The notes beneath the pieces were generated by a model. The model saw only the letters and a list, made by a program, of their open reading frames with translations. It made no database searches and was not told the DNA's origin. From Sporosarcina limicola (lineage in GTDB: Bacteria > Bacillota > Bacilli > Bacillales_A > Planococcaceae), in assembly GCF_014873855.1 (NCBI RefSeq), contig NZ_JADBEL010000001.1, forward strand, positions 1 to 64,000: a DNA stretch of 64,000 nucleotides, in the 5' to 3' direction. Position numbers and translations under genes: made by a program. Shown here one piece after another: positions 25,721 through 34,615 of the stretch. Position 1 is the stretch's first letter. Each line of letters opens with the position of its first letter.

Positions 25721-25895
25721 ATCGGTCGCTTCGATGAAGGTATCAGTCGCTTGGGCGTGAGATTGGTCGCTTCGATGCGTGAATCGGTCGCTTAGGCGTG
25801 GGATTGGTCGCTTCGATGAAGGAATCAGTCGCTTGGGCGTGGGATTGGTCGCTTCGAAAAAGGAATCGGTCGCTTGGGCGTGGGATTGGTCACAC
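25721..25895 (+). repeat. Tandem array, family B (core ATCGGTCGCTT), 41 bp super-repeat
   Basis: Units start at 25721, 25742, 25762, 25783, 25803, 25824, 25844, 25865 and 25885. Spacings alternate exactly 21, 20, 21, 20 and so on. The core is ATCGGTCGCTT, ATCAGTCGCTT or ATTGGTCGCTT; the long spacer is CGATGAAGGA-like and the short one GGGCGTGGG-like. The last unit (ATTGGTCAC) is decayed. The same core and 21/20 alternation occur inverted at 41584. Any reading frame through it is a by-product of the repeat. Confidence 0.9.
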
Positions 25896-25918
25896 AAAAA
25901 GATATTCAATAGATAATA

Positions 25919-25955
25919 ACAACCACTCTTGGTAAACTCACCAAGAGTGGTTATC
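25919..25955. terminator. Bidirectional terminator between the methyltransferase gene and livF
   Basis: AACCACTCTTGGT (25921-25933) and ACCAAGAGTGGTT (25940-25952) form a perfect 13 bp stem with a six-base loop. It lies ahead of the livF stop at 25963 on the bottom strand. Confidence 0.88.
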
Positions 25956-25962
25956 TTTTCAA

Positions 25963-26679
25963 TCATACACCCAAATAGGCTTTAATGATCTTATCATCTT
26001 CACGTAATACATCCGCTGTATCACTCATAATAATATTTCCAATCTCGATTAAATAGCCCCTGTTTGCCAAACGCAATGCAGCTTTGGCATTTTGCTCAAT
26101 CAGCAAAATCGTCGTCCCTTGTTTGTTGATTTCCTGTATGATTTTCATGATTTCTTGGACAATGATTGGCGCCAATCCCATAGAGGGTTCATCCAACATA
26201 AGTAGTTTTGGATCCCCCATTAACCCGCGACTAATGGCGACCATTTGCTGTTCTCCACCACTCAATGTACCTGCTAGTTGCTTCGAACGTTCCTTCAATC
26301 GGGGAAACAAATCAAATGAGCGCTCAATTCCTTCTTTCACCCACTTTTTGTTCTTTCTGAATACATATGCCCCTAATTCTAGATTCTCTGTAACGGTTAA
26401 CCCTCCAAAGATTCGCCTTCCTTCAGGGACATGAATAATTCCTAATTCAACAATTTTATGCGGAGGAAGACCAACAATACTCTGCCCATTCCATTCGATT
26501 TCACCAGATTTCGGTCTAATAATACTAGAGATTGTTTTAAGTGTAGTGCTTTTCCCTGCCCCATTACTACCAAGCAAGGTAACAATTTCACCTTTATTTA
26601 TTTCCAAATTTATATCATTTAGCGCTCGAATTTTCCCGTAATAGGAGTTTACATCTGAAAGTTTTAATAAGGGTTTCAA
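25963..26679 (-). CDS. livF: Branched-chain amino acid ABC transporter ATPase LivF
   Basis: A 238-residue ABC ATPase. Walker A is GSNGAGKST (residues 38-46), the ABC signature is LSGGEQQMVAISRGLMGDPK, and Walker B is LLMLDEPSMGLAP, which with the IIVQEIMKII segment is characteristic of LivF. It powers uptake of leucine, isoleucine and valine with LivG. Its ATG overlaps the end of livG by four bases. Last gene of livJ-H-M-G-F. Confidence 0.93.
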   Translation of the reverse strand: MKPLLKLSDVNSYYGKIRALNDINLEINKGEIVTLLGSNGAGKSTTLKTISSIIRPKSGEIEWNGQSIVGLPPHKIVELGIIHVPEGRRIFGGLTVTENLELGAYVFRKNKKWVKEGIERSFDLFPRLKERSKQLAGTLSGGEQQMVAISRGLMGDPKLLMLDEPSMGLAPIIVQEIMKIIQEINKQGTTILLIEQNAKAALRLANRGYLIEIGNIIMSDTADVLREDDKIIKAYLGV

Positions 26680-27446
26680 ACAGCATCCTCCTTACCTAAG
26701 TATGCTTCAATTACCTTTTCGTCTTGCAACACCTCATGCGGAGTCCCCTCTGCAATCTTACAACCATAGTCAATTACGGTAATATGTTCAGAGATTTGCT
26801 TTATCAAAGCCATATCATGTTCAATCATAAGTACGGTAATATTAAATTCATCACGAATACGTCGAATAAGATTTATCAAGTATTGCTTTTCTTCAAAATT
26901 CAACCCCGCAGCCGGCTCATCAAGAAGGATTATTTTCGGCTTTGTCGCCAAGGCACGTGCAATTTCCAAATACCTTTGCTCACCATAAGGTAAGTTTTTT
27001 GCAGCTCGATTCGTATACTTACGTATTCCAACAAAATCAATGCATTCCCGTGCGACTTCTTCTATTAACTGTTCTTCTGTCTTTTGGTTCTTTGTACGAA
27101 ATAATGCGCCCCATACCGTTTGTTTTGTTCTGCAATGCATTCCCGATTTCACGTTATCTAATACGGACAAGTTCGGAAACAAACGAAGGTTTTGAAATGT
27201 ACGAGCCATTCCTAACGATGTTATCTTACTAGGTTTTTTATTTATTAAACTATCGCCGTCTAAGATAATCTCTCCACCTGTAGGCCGATAAAATCCAGTA
27301 ATCATGTTGAAAACTGAAGTTTTTCCCGCCCCGTTAGGTCCAATAATACTGGATATACTATTTTTTTCAACAGTAAAAGACAAATCATCAACAGCTAGTA
27401 ATCCTCCAAATTGAAGTTTTAGATTCTTAACAGTTAAAATAGACAT
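26676..27446 (-). CDS. livG: Branched-chain amino acid ABC transporter ATPase LivG
   Basis: A 256-residue ABC ATPase: Walker A GPNGAGKTSVFNMITGFY, the LivG-specific ARTFQNLRLFPNLSVLDNV, a signature motif in the diverged form NLPYGEQRYLEIARALATKP (usual for LivG, with YGEQ in place of SGGQ), and Walker B ILLDEPAAGLN. The ATG at 27446 follows GAGAGGGG; the frame extends to 27506 without a better site. Overlaps livF by ATGA. Confidence 0.93.
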   Translation of the reverse strand: MSILTVKNLKLQFGGLLAVDDLSFTVEKNSISSIIGPNGAGKTSVFNMITGFYRPTGGEIILDGDSLINKKPSKITSLGMARTFQNLRLFPNLSVLDNVKSGMHCRTKQTVWGALFRTKNQKTEEQLIEEVARECIDFVGIRKYTNRAAKNLPYGEQRYLEIARALATKPKIILLDEPAAGLNFEEKQYLINLIRRIRDEFNITVLMIEHDMALIKQISEHITVIDYGCKIAEGTPHEVLQDEKVIEAYLGKEDAV

Positions 27447-27524
27447 TTGATACCCCTCTCTTTCGAAGTTAGCGCCTATTAATAAGCCTTCTCTACTCCG
27501 AACCACGCTATAATTTATAGTGCA

Positions 27525-28508
27525 TCAAACAGGCACTGATTGCTTCTTATCTTTAGATTCATCCTCTTCCAGATCGTCCTCATCGTCTGCTTCATGTTTT
27601 GCTGGCCATATTCCTTGAGGACGGAATACCATCATAACAATTAAGGAAACCCCAAATATTAAGTGACGCCAGTCATCTACACCACGTAAAATTTCTGGAA
27701 GTACAATGACCAAAGCAGCACCAACAACAACGCCTCGGATACTACCAAGCCCACCTAATACAACAGCGAGTAAAATCATAACCGATTGCTGGAAGCTAAA
27801 ACTTAATGGTGCAATTGCAGTCATTTTAACAGCGAATACTGAACCTGCAAAACTACCAATAACCGCTCCGGATGCATACGATAATAATTTAAGACGGATA
27901 CGATTAATACCCATTGCTTCGGCGGCGTCCTCATCTTCACGTATGTATACCCACGCTCGGCCTATTCTGGAATTACCTAACCGATAGACAATGATGATTG
28001 AAAGGATGGCGACCACTAAGATTAAATAATAAAAATCTTTTTGAGTTGACAAGACATAACTACCAATAGTAGGTCTAGGAATACCATAGATTCCTGAAGC
28101 TGATCCCGTAATCTCTAAGTTAATCGCCAATATTCTTACTATTTCACCGAAACCAAGTGTTACAATTGCTAAATAGTCACTTCTTAACCGTAGAGTTGGC
28201 GCACCAACAATGACTCCTGCAACGACCGCAAACAGGAAGGCCACAGGTAAGGTTAACCAGAAGGACCAGTGGAAAGTTGTCATTAAAATTGCTGTCGTAT
28301 AAGCCCCAACTGCAAAGAATGCTGCATAGCCCAAATCCAATAACCCTGTATAACCAACAACTATATTTAATCCTTGAGCTAAGACGACATAAAAAAGAAC
28401 GAACGTTAAGACATCTAACCAATAGATATTTAGAACGAATGGAAGGACCAACATTACAATGATAAGTAGTGACAGAGATTGTTTCTTATTTTTCATAAAC
28501 TTTTTCAT
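27525..28508 (-). CDS. livM: Branched-chain amino acid ABC transporter permease LivM
   Basis: A 327-residue permease with eight or nine membrane helices. AQGLNIVVGYTGLLDLGYAA and the cytoplasmic EAA-like loop GRAWVYIREDEDAAEAMGIN are diagnostic of LivM. The C-terminus ends in a long acidic tail (KHEADDEDDLEEDESKDKK), which is unusual in being so charged. It forms the transmembrane channel with LivH, encoded two bases upstream. Confidence 0.92.
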   Translation of the reverse strand: MKKFMKNKKQSLSLLIIVMLVLPFVLNIYWLDVLTFVLFYVVLAQGLNIVVGYTGLLDLGYAAFFAVGAYTTAILMTTFHWSFWLTLPVAFLFAVVAGVIVGAPTLRLRSDYLAIVTLGFGEIVRILAINLEITGSASGIYGIPRPTIGSYVLSTQKDFYYLILVVAILSIIIVYRLGNSRIGRAWVYIREDEDAAEAMGINRIRLKLLSYASGAVIGSFAGSVFAVKMTAIAPLSFSFQQSVMILLAVVLGGLGSIRGVVVGAALVIVLPEILRGVDDWRHLIFGVSLIVMMVFRPQGIWPAKHEADDEDDLEEDESKDKKQSVPV

Positions 28509-28510
28509 AG

Positions 28511-29416
28511 TTACATCCTCTCCATTTCTTTCGCTCCAAGTATTCCCGTTGGTTTAAATACTAAGAACAAGATGAGAATGCCAAATGCCAATACATCTTT
28601 CCATGATCCGCCTAAGTAAAAGGTTCCGTATGCCTCAACAATTCCAAGAACAAATCCACCTAGCATTGCACCTGTTATATTCCCGATTCCTCCTAAAACA
28701 GCGGCTGTAAAAGCTTTCAACCCAATAATGAAGCCCATCATGAAATTTATCGTTCCATAATAAACACCTGACATAATTCCTGCCCCGGCAGCTAAAAATG
28801 CCCCGATAAAAAAGGTTAGCGCAATAATTCGATACACATTAACCCCCATTAAACTAGAGGCCGTCTGATCTAATGCAATGGCACGCATTGCCTTTCCATA
28901 AATCGTTTTATCGATAAACAATCGTAGACCAATCATCAATAAGGCAGATAGTACAATCATTCCAATTTGGGCATATGAAATTTGAGCTCCAACTATTTCA
29001 AATCCATTTTTAGGCAATGAAATCGGATACACTTTATAAGATGCTCCCCATCCAAGCATTGAGGAGTTTTCTAGCGTTAAAGAAACACCGAGTGCTGTTA
29101 TAAGGATAGAAAGCCGTGGTGCCAAAAGTAATGGACGATAAGCAAGCCTCTCCACGCCCATTCCTAGAAGTCCAACAATAACCATTGTGATGATAAACAC
29201 CATTCCAATACCTAACAAACCTGTATTAAGTCCTCCATCCCCAGTTACAAGGGAAAGTAATGTAAATCCTACGAAAGCGCCGATCATATACAAATCACCA
29301 TGTGCAAAGTTTAAGAGTTTAATAATTCCATAAACCATTGTATATCCTAAAGCTATTAAACTATAAAAGGCACCAATCACTAGTCCATCGAATAGAATTT
29401 GTAAAAAAATATCCAC
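28511..29416 (-). CDS. livH: Branched-chain amino acid ABC transporter permease LivH
   Basis: A 301-residue permease. LFDGLVIGAFYSLIALGYTM, GIIKLLNFAHGDLYMIGAF and the loop GKAMRAIALDQTASSLMGVN are classic LivH motifs, and AVLGGIGNITGAMLGGFVLG is the C-terminal helix pair. Forms the membrane pore with LivM. A stem-loop at 29522-29568 separates it from livJ. Confidence 0.93.
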   Translation of the reverse strand: MDIFLQILFDGLVIGAFYSLIALGYTMVYGIIKLLNFAHGDLYMIGAFVGFTLLSLVTGDGGLNTGLLGIGMVFIITMVIVGLLGMGVERLAYRPLLLAPRLSILITALGVSLTLENSSMLGWGASYKVYPISLPKNGFEIVGAQISYAQIGMIVLSALLMIGLRLFIDKTIYGKAMRAIALDQTASSLMGVNVYRIIALTFFIGAFLAAGAGIMSGVYYGTINFMMGFIIGLKAFTAAVLGGIGNITGAMLGGFVLGIVEAYGTFYLGGSWKDVLAFGILILFLVFKPTGILGAKEMERM

Positions 29417-29521
29417 TAACTCACACCCTTTTCTATGCTGTTTTTCGTTAACTTAACAGTAGTAAAATGAGGAAAGTACCAATTGAGTGAAGTTCCATTT
29501 CGTTATGTAAAAGAATAAGTA

Positions 29522-29568
29522 TCGTTGGAGCCGTTTACTCATTTCACAATGTTTAAACGCTCCAACGA
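29522..29568 (-). terminator. Stem-loop between livJ and livH (partial terminator or mRNA-stabilising)
   Basis: TCGTTGGAGC (29522-29531) pairs perfectly with GCTCCAACGA (29559-29568). The bottom strand lacks a strong T run, so read-through into livHMGF is expected, which would give livJ higher expression than the membrane components, as usual for binding-protein genes. Confidence 0.65.
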
Positions 29569-29578
29569 TTAAATACTT

Positions 29579-30712
29579 TTATTTTTCTAAAGTGAAATCT
29601 CCATCTACTACTTTCATAACATGGAAGTTTGATGAATTTAATGAATTCGTATCATTAAACTCAATCTCTTGTCCAATTCCTTTAAAACCCTTTGTCTCTT
29701 TTAATGCTTTTCTAAGCGCATCCTTATCTGTGGAATTTGCTCTGCTCAGCGCATCGACCAATAGATTTACACTATTATAAGATAGGGCAGAAAATGGTCC
29801 TGGGTCCGTGTCATATTTACTTTTGTAATCCTTAACAAAATCTTCTGCGCCAGGGATGAAGTTTGCTGTAGGTGTTGCCGTTACTAATAGATCGCTCGCA
29901 TATTCTGTGCCAGCAATTTTGATAACATCCGGCGAATAACTTCCATCACCAACCATAAATAAACCTGGCACGCTCTTCTCTTTAAACTGTTTCACCATAA
30001 GACCAGCAGCAGCATAATAACCAGTAAAGTACGTCCCATCCGGATTAAGTGACTTCAGCTTCGTCATCAAAGAACCAAAGTCTTTTTCTTCAGGATTGAT
30101 TGCTTCAAAAGCGATTACTTCTCCACCATTTGCTTCAACAGCCTTTTTGGCGAAATCAGCCATATCTTTAGCATATGCAGAGTTATCGTGAATAATCGCA
30201 ATCTTTTTTGCGCCTTTTTCATTAAAATAATCGGCACCTGTTTGAGCTTGGTCGGGAACTAGCCCATTGATTAAAAATAGGTTTTCATACCCTTGCGCAG
30301 GTAATTCTGATGAATTGGCTGCTGCAACAATAATAGGAATCTTTGCATTTTCAAAAACGCCTGATGCAGGCAACGTTGCCCCTGAACAATAGCCTCCAAC
30401 AACCGCTGTCACTTCCTGAGAAACAAGCTTATTGGCTGCGGTAGTTGCCGTTTGAGGATCACATGCATCATCAGCGACTTTCAGTATCAATTTCTTCCCT
30501 AAAACGCCGCCATCTGCATTCACTTTATCGACTGCCATTTTCATCGCATTTAACATGTCTTGCCCATCCGTTGCATTATTTCCTGATATAGGAAGAATAA
30601 CGCCTATAGAGATCTCGCTACCACTGCTTTTCTCGCCTTCATCCGAACAACCGCTAAGAAAAAGTGAACAGATTAGCATAAACCCAATTATGAACATAAA
30701 ACTTTTTTTCAA
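29579..30712 (-). CDS. livJ: Branched-chain amino acid-binding lipoprotein LivJ
   Basis: About 377 residues. The TTG at 30712 follows AGGGGG by six bases and gives a standard lipoprotein signal, MKKSFMFIIGFMLICSLFLS, with the lipobox LSGC. The Peripla_BP_6 domain follows: IGVILPISGNNATDGQDML, AVVGGYCSGATLPASGVFE and LFLINGLVPDQAQTGADYF. It captures branched-chain amino acids outside the membrane for LivHMGF. An in-frame ATG at 30745 with AGGAG is an alternative start. It is the first gene of the operon. Confidence 0.9.
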   Translation of the reverse strand: MKKSFMFIIGFMLICSLFLSGCSDEGEKSSGSEISIGVILPISGNNATDGQDMLNAMKMAVDKVNADGGVLGKKLILKVADDACDPQTATTAANKLVSQEVTAVVGGYCSGATLPASGVFENAKIPIIVAAANSSELPAQGYENLFLINGLVPDQAQTGADYFNEKGAKKIAIIHDNSAYAKDMADFAKKAVEANGGEVIAFEAINPEEKDFGSLMTKLKSLNPDGTYFTGYYAAAGLMVKQFKEKSVPGLFMVGDGSYSPDVIKIAGTEYASDLLVTATPTANFIPGAEDFVKDYKSKYDTDPGPFSALSYNSVNLLVDALSRANSTDKDALRKALKETKGFKGIGQEIEFNDTNSLNSSNFHVMKVVDGDFTLEK

Positions 30713-31277
30713 ATTAATTCCCCCTACAATTTTTATAAGAAGCATACTTCTCCTAACTAACCTCCAAAACGTCTGTCGGAAAAACCGATCCGAATACCGC
30801 TAATTGTTCACCTCCTTTTTTTCACTGAAAAGTCAATTAATAAATAGCATTATAATGCCTAAATGTGAATCAATATGATTTTCACACAGCATAAAAAACC
30901 ACTTATACGTATTTAAATTTGTATTATTACGCTATATTTCAATTATTTCAATATCTTAACAGTTGTAAAACCGAAAGTCTACAAGTTTTTAACAACTTCT
31001 TTTCGAATCGTTAAGGCAATCTCCTCGCCCAAGATAGTTCCACCACTGATGAAAAATTCCCGTTTTGAGTGCTTTCCATAATAATCCTTCTTCCACTTTT
31101 ATGATCATATAATACTTATTGCAAGTTGCGTGCCAATAATCAAATCATTCGATATTGTTGCTATCTACCGAATTTTCCCCCCTATAATTGTATAGAAATT
31201 TATACATGTATATTATAAGGGGTCGTCCACAGTCACCCACACAATTAATATACTATTCCAACAATTATAAAAGGACG
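30713..31277. other. Long intergenic region upstream of livJ
   Basis: About 565 A/T-rich bases containing the livJ promoter region on the bottom strand. AAAGGAGGTG (complement of 30810-30821) resembles a ribosome binding site, but the GTG that follows is closed by a stop after two codons, so it may be a leftover. I see no T-box, riboswitch or credible open frame here. Confidence 0.4.
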
Positions 31278-31317
31278 AAAAAAACAGGCTGACAAGGAAT
31301 TCTCCTCGCCACCCTGG
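31278..31317 (-). terminator. Terminator of the opp-cyclophilin operon
   Basis: CAGG (31285) and CCTG (31313) bracket an AGGA-ATTC-TCCT hairpin; on the bottom strand seven T residues follow (31284 to 31278). It lies directly after the cyclophilin stop codon. Confidence 0.75.
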
Positions 31318-31322
31318 TAAAT

Positions 31323-31868
31323 TTATTCGACTACACTTATAACCGGTTTATCGTAGCTGTTACCAAACAGTTCGACAGTTACCTTGACCATCTGTTGAAT
31401 TTCTAAAGGTTTATCTTTCCCATCGGTCTTTACGTTTGCAATACGATCTACTTCTTCATAGCCTTCAATCACCTTACCAAAAGCCGCATACTTTCCATCT
31501 AATCTAGCTGTCGGTTTATGCATGATAAAAAACTGGGAGCCTGCCGAATTTGGATCTTCAGTTCTTGCCATGGAAATGACGCCCTCAATATGTTTCATAT
31601 CGTTTGCATGCCCATTCTCACTAAATTCTCCAGCAATCGTATAGCCGGGGCCTCCCTCACAACTAGCAAGAGGGTCTCCACCTTGAATCATAAATCCAGC
31701 GATTGTTCTATGAAATGTTAGGTTATTAAAAAATCCTTTAGTTGCAAGATCTATGAAGTTTTTTACCGTGTTAGGAGCAATTTCCGGAAACAGTTCGACA
31801 CGAATTTCACAACCATTTGACATTACAATTATTGCAATTGGATTTTTCGATAGTTTATTCTGATCCAT
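31323..31868 (-). CDS. Cyclophilin-type peptidyl-prolyl isomerase coupled to oppA
   Basis: A 181-residue cytoplasmic cyclophilin without a signal peptide. The active-site motifs FHRTIAGFMIQGGDP (catalytic Arg), SAGSQFFIMHKP and LDGKYAAFGKV are intact. It interconverts cis and trans proline bonds. Its ATG overlaps the oppA stop codon by one base (TAATG), so it is translated with the oligopeptide-binding protein, an uncommon arrangement. It is about 35 residues longer than B. subtilis PpiB, mostly at the two ends. Confidence 0.9.
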   Translation of the reverse strand: MDQNKLSKNPIAIIVMSNGCEIRVELFPEIAPNTVKNFIDLATKGFFNNLTFHRTIAGFMIQGGDPLASCEGGPGYTIAGEFSENGHANDMKHIEGVISMARTEDPNSAGSQFFIMHKPTARLDGKYAAFGKVIEGYEEVDRIANVKTDGKDKPLEIQQMVKVTVELFGNSYDKPVISVVE

Positions 31869-33547
31869 TATTCTCCTCTACCTTCCACATAAGCATCTCG
31901 GAAATAAATATTACCTAGAATACTTCTCTTCCAACCTTTTACGTGTTCAGCCATCATCATTACATTTGTACTATGATAAATCGGCAAAATTCTCATTTCA
32001 TTCATCAATATATCTTCAGCATTGTGCATAGCCTCAATAGATTTTGACGGATCTAGTTCTCTTTTTGCTAATTCTAGATGTTTATCATACTCTTCACTTG
32101 TCCAATTCGTCATATTATTCGGGCTATTTGAAGCGAATACATCGAAGAATGTCATAGGATGCGCATAATCTCCACCCCAGCCCATGTTTCCAATATCATA
32201 ATCATGGACTTCGACTTCTTTACGATAAACCTTCCATTCCGCAGATTTTAATTCCAAATCAATATTCAAATTCTTCTTCCACATTTGTTGTAATGCCTCT
32301 GTCACTTTTTTTGCAGTATCATTTGAATAATACTTTAATGTAAGCTTAGGGAAACCTTGACCATCCGGATAACCTGCTTCCGCAAGAAGTTTCTTAGCTT
32401 CTTCAATATCACCAGTCTCCGTTAGACCATAAGTGCCGCCTGCTTCTCTAAAATCTTGGCCTTCTAAAATCATGCCACCCGGTATTAAAGCGAAAGCTGG
32501 CTCTTGTCCACCTTGTGTAACGTTCTCGACTATTTCTTTACGGTTTATGGCTAGAGCTAAAGCTTTTCTAACCTTTTCATCATCTAAAGGCTTAACCTTA
32601 TTGTTAAGTAAAAAGTAAGTTGTACCAAGTGCTGGTAGGACGATAAATCGATCGTCATTCGCTTTTAATCTGGCTATTTCTGCTGTAGGAACTCCATTAA
32701 TGCCATCTACATTATTCGATTCCATAGCCGTAAGACCCGTAGCCAATTCTGGTACAATGCTAAACTTGATTTCTTCTAATTTTACGTCATCTTTGCCCCA
32801 GTAATTCTCATTTTTCACAAGTGTATAAGACTCACCGAATTTTAATTCTTTCACCTTAAATGGCCCATTGCTAATAAATGTTTCTGGGTTTCTGTGCCAA
32901 GCGTCTGGATCTTTATCAACAGCGCTTTTCTGAACAGGAAAATAAGATGAAAAAGCAAACATTTGCATCATATAAGGTACTGGAGATTCTAGTGTAACTT
33001 CTAGTGTTGTATCATTCACAACTTTAACACCTAGTTGGTCTACATCTACTTCACCATTATAAAATTTTTCTCCATTCTTAATATAGGGATACATCATGAA
33101 AGAATAATCAGAAGCCGTAGCAGCCGTCATGACTCTTGTCCAAGAATATAAAAAGTCATTCGCGTTCAATGGCGTTCCATCAGACCATTTAGCATCTTCT
33201 CTTATATTAAATGTGTATACAAGGCCGTCCTTACTGACATCCCACGACTTTGCCACACCTTCTTGCGGCTCATAGTTTTCATCCATTTGTACCAATCCCT
33301 CAAAAGCATTTGACAGAATTGGAGCGGCATACGTTTCTGCTGTAAGTCCTGGATCTAACTTATCTGCTTCATTGTTGAGTACATATACAATCTTTTGTGA
33401 ATCAGAGCTACCCGGAGTATCCTTCGCATCTGGCACTTTATCCACGTCTTTTTTACCCTCTTTACCTGAATCAGCTGCACTGCATCCTACCACTAGAAAT
33501 GCTAATAGAAGGACGAAAAAAAGGACGAAACCTCTACTTTTATTCAT
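31868..33547 (-). CDS. oppA: Oligopeptide-binding lipoprotein OppA
   Basis: About 559 residues. MNKSRGFVLFFVLLLAFLVV followed by GCS is a lipoprotein signal and lipobox; a Gly/Ser/Lys-rich linker precedes the SBP_bac_5 domain with TFNIREDAKWSDGTPLNAND and GPFKVKELKFGESYTLVKN. It binds peptides outside the cell for OppBCDF. The start at 33547 is chosen because the six residues before it lack a signal-like character. Positioned after oppF, unlike the common oppA-first order. Confidence 0.92.
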   Translation of the reverse strand: MNKSRGFVLFFVLLLAFLVVGCSAADSGKEGKKDVDKVPDAKDTPGSSDSQKIVYVLNNEADKLDPGLTAETYAAPILSNAFEGLVQMDENYEPQEGVAKSWDVSKDGLVYTFNIREDAKWSDGTPLNANDFLYSWTRVMTAATASDYSFMMYPYIKNGEKFYNGEVDVDQLGVKVVNDTTLEVTLESPVPYMMQMFAFSSYFPVQKSAVDKDPDAWHRNPETFISNGPFKVKELKFGESYTLVKNENYWGKDDVKLEEIKFSIVPELATGLTAMESNNVDGINGVPTAEIARLKANDDRFIVLPALGTTYFLLNNKVKPLDDEKVRKALALAINRKEIVENVTQGGQEPAFALIPGGMILEGQDFREAGGTYGLTETGDIEEAKKLLAEAGYPDGQGFPKLTLKYYSNDTAKKVTEALQQMWKKNLNIDLELKSAEWKVYRKEVEVHDYDIGNMGWGGDYAHPMTFFDVFASNSPNNMTNWTSEEYDKHLELAKRELDPSKSIEAMHNAEDILMNEMRILPIYHSTNVMMMAEHVKGWKRSILGNIYFRDAYVEGRGE

Positions 33548-33640
33548 ATTATTTTCCCCTTTCAATTTTAACTGTCTATTAATAAATGACTATTCTCGGA
33601 TAACAGTCCCCGATTAAAATCAATTTACCCCTTTTAATTA

Positions 33641-34615
33641 TTACAGTAAATGACAAGCCGCCAAATGATTAGTTCCTATTTCTTTGAGTAACGGCTCTTC
33701 CTTCTTACATATATCCATTGCGTATTTGCACCTAGAAGCAAATCTACATCCCGGTGGAGGATTAAGCGGACTCGGAAGATCTCCGTCCAATAAAATATCC
33801 TCTTCCGGCTTTGCTGCTTGTGGGTCAAGAAAAGGTACAGAGGCTAGTAATGCTTTTGTGTAAGGGTGTGCAGGATGTTTATACACTTCCTCGCTGTCCG
33901 CAATTTCAACTAGTTTTCCCAAATACATGACGCCCATTCGGTTCGATATATATTTAACCATTGAAAGATCATGGGCAATAAATAAGTAGGTCAATCCCAT
34001 TTCTTCCTGTAAATCTTGCAGCATATTCACTACTTGTGCTTGAATTGAAACATCTAGCGCCGAAATTGGTTCGTCACATATTACGAAATCAGGATTCACA
34101 GCCAAAGCTCTTGCAATCCCAATTCTTTGTCTTTGCCCACCACTGAACTCATGAGGATATCTCGTCGCATGCTCTTTTTTTAATCCCACTTTATGCAAAA
34201 GATTCTCTATGATATCCATTCGTTCATGCTTAGAACCAATCTGATGCACTAACAGCGGTTCGGATATTATATCTTTGACAGTCATTCTAGAATTCAATGA
34301 TGCATAAGGGTCTTGAAATATCATTTGCATTTTCTTTCTGTGTGACTTTAATTCAGATTCTTTCAATTTACTAATATCAACGCCGTCTAATATAATCTTT
34401 CCTTCCGTTGATTCGTGAAGTCTAATAATTGTTCGTGCAGTAGTCGATTTACCACAACCTGATTCTCCTACCAATCCAAGTGTTTCACCCTTCTTGATTG
34501 TGAAACTTACATCATCTACTGCTTTTAAAAGTGCAGGTTCTTTGCTGAATAACTTTTTACCCATATTGAAGTATTTTTTGAGATTGTGAACTTCCAACAT
34601 ATTTTCGTTATTCAT
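33641..34615 (-). CDS. oppF: Oligopeptide ABC transporter ATPase OppF
   Basis: About 324 residues. Walker A GESGCGKSTTARTI, MIFQDPYASLNSRMTVKDII, signature FSGGQRQRIGIARALAVNPD and Walker B VICDEPISALDVSIQAQ are present, and the C-terminal oligopeptide-transporter region with PPGCRFASRCKYAMDIC carries the cysteine-rich iron-sulfur-like motif of OppF/DppF. The start at 34615 overlaps the oppD stop by eight bases and follows GAAGGTG. Confidence 0.93.
   Translation of the reverse strand: MNNENMLEVHNLKKYFNMGKKLFSKEPALLKAVDDVSFTIKKGETLGLVGESGCGKSTTARTIIRLHESTEGKIILDGVDISKLKESELKSHRKKMQMIFQDPYASLNSRMTVKDIISEPLLVHQIGSKHERMDIIENLLHKVGLKKEHATRYPHEFSGGQRQRIGIARALAVNPDFVICDEPISALDVSIQAQVVNMLQDLQEEMGLTYLFIAHDLSMVKYISNRMGVMYLGKLVEIADSEEVYKHPAHPYTKALLASVPFLDPQAAKPEEDILLDGDLPSPLNPPPGCRFASRCKYAMDICKKEEPLLKEIGTNHLAACHLL

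Noticed and set aside
25709..25966. 85-codon bottom-strand frame containing repeated SHAQATD-like peptide
   Set aside because: It arises from the 41 bp array and a terminator; the core and spacing, not the peptide, are conserved at the other locus.
30713..31277. T-box or amino-acid riboswitch ahead of livJ
   Set aside because: No T-box consensus (AGGGTGGNACCGCG) or recognisable aptamer could be found in either strand.
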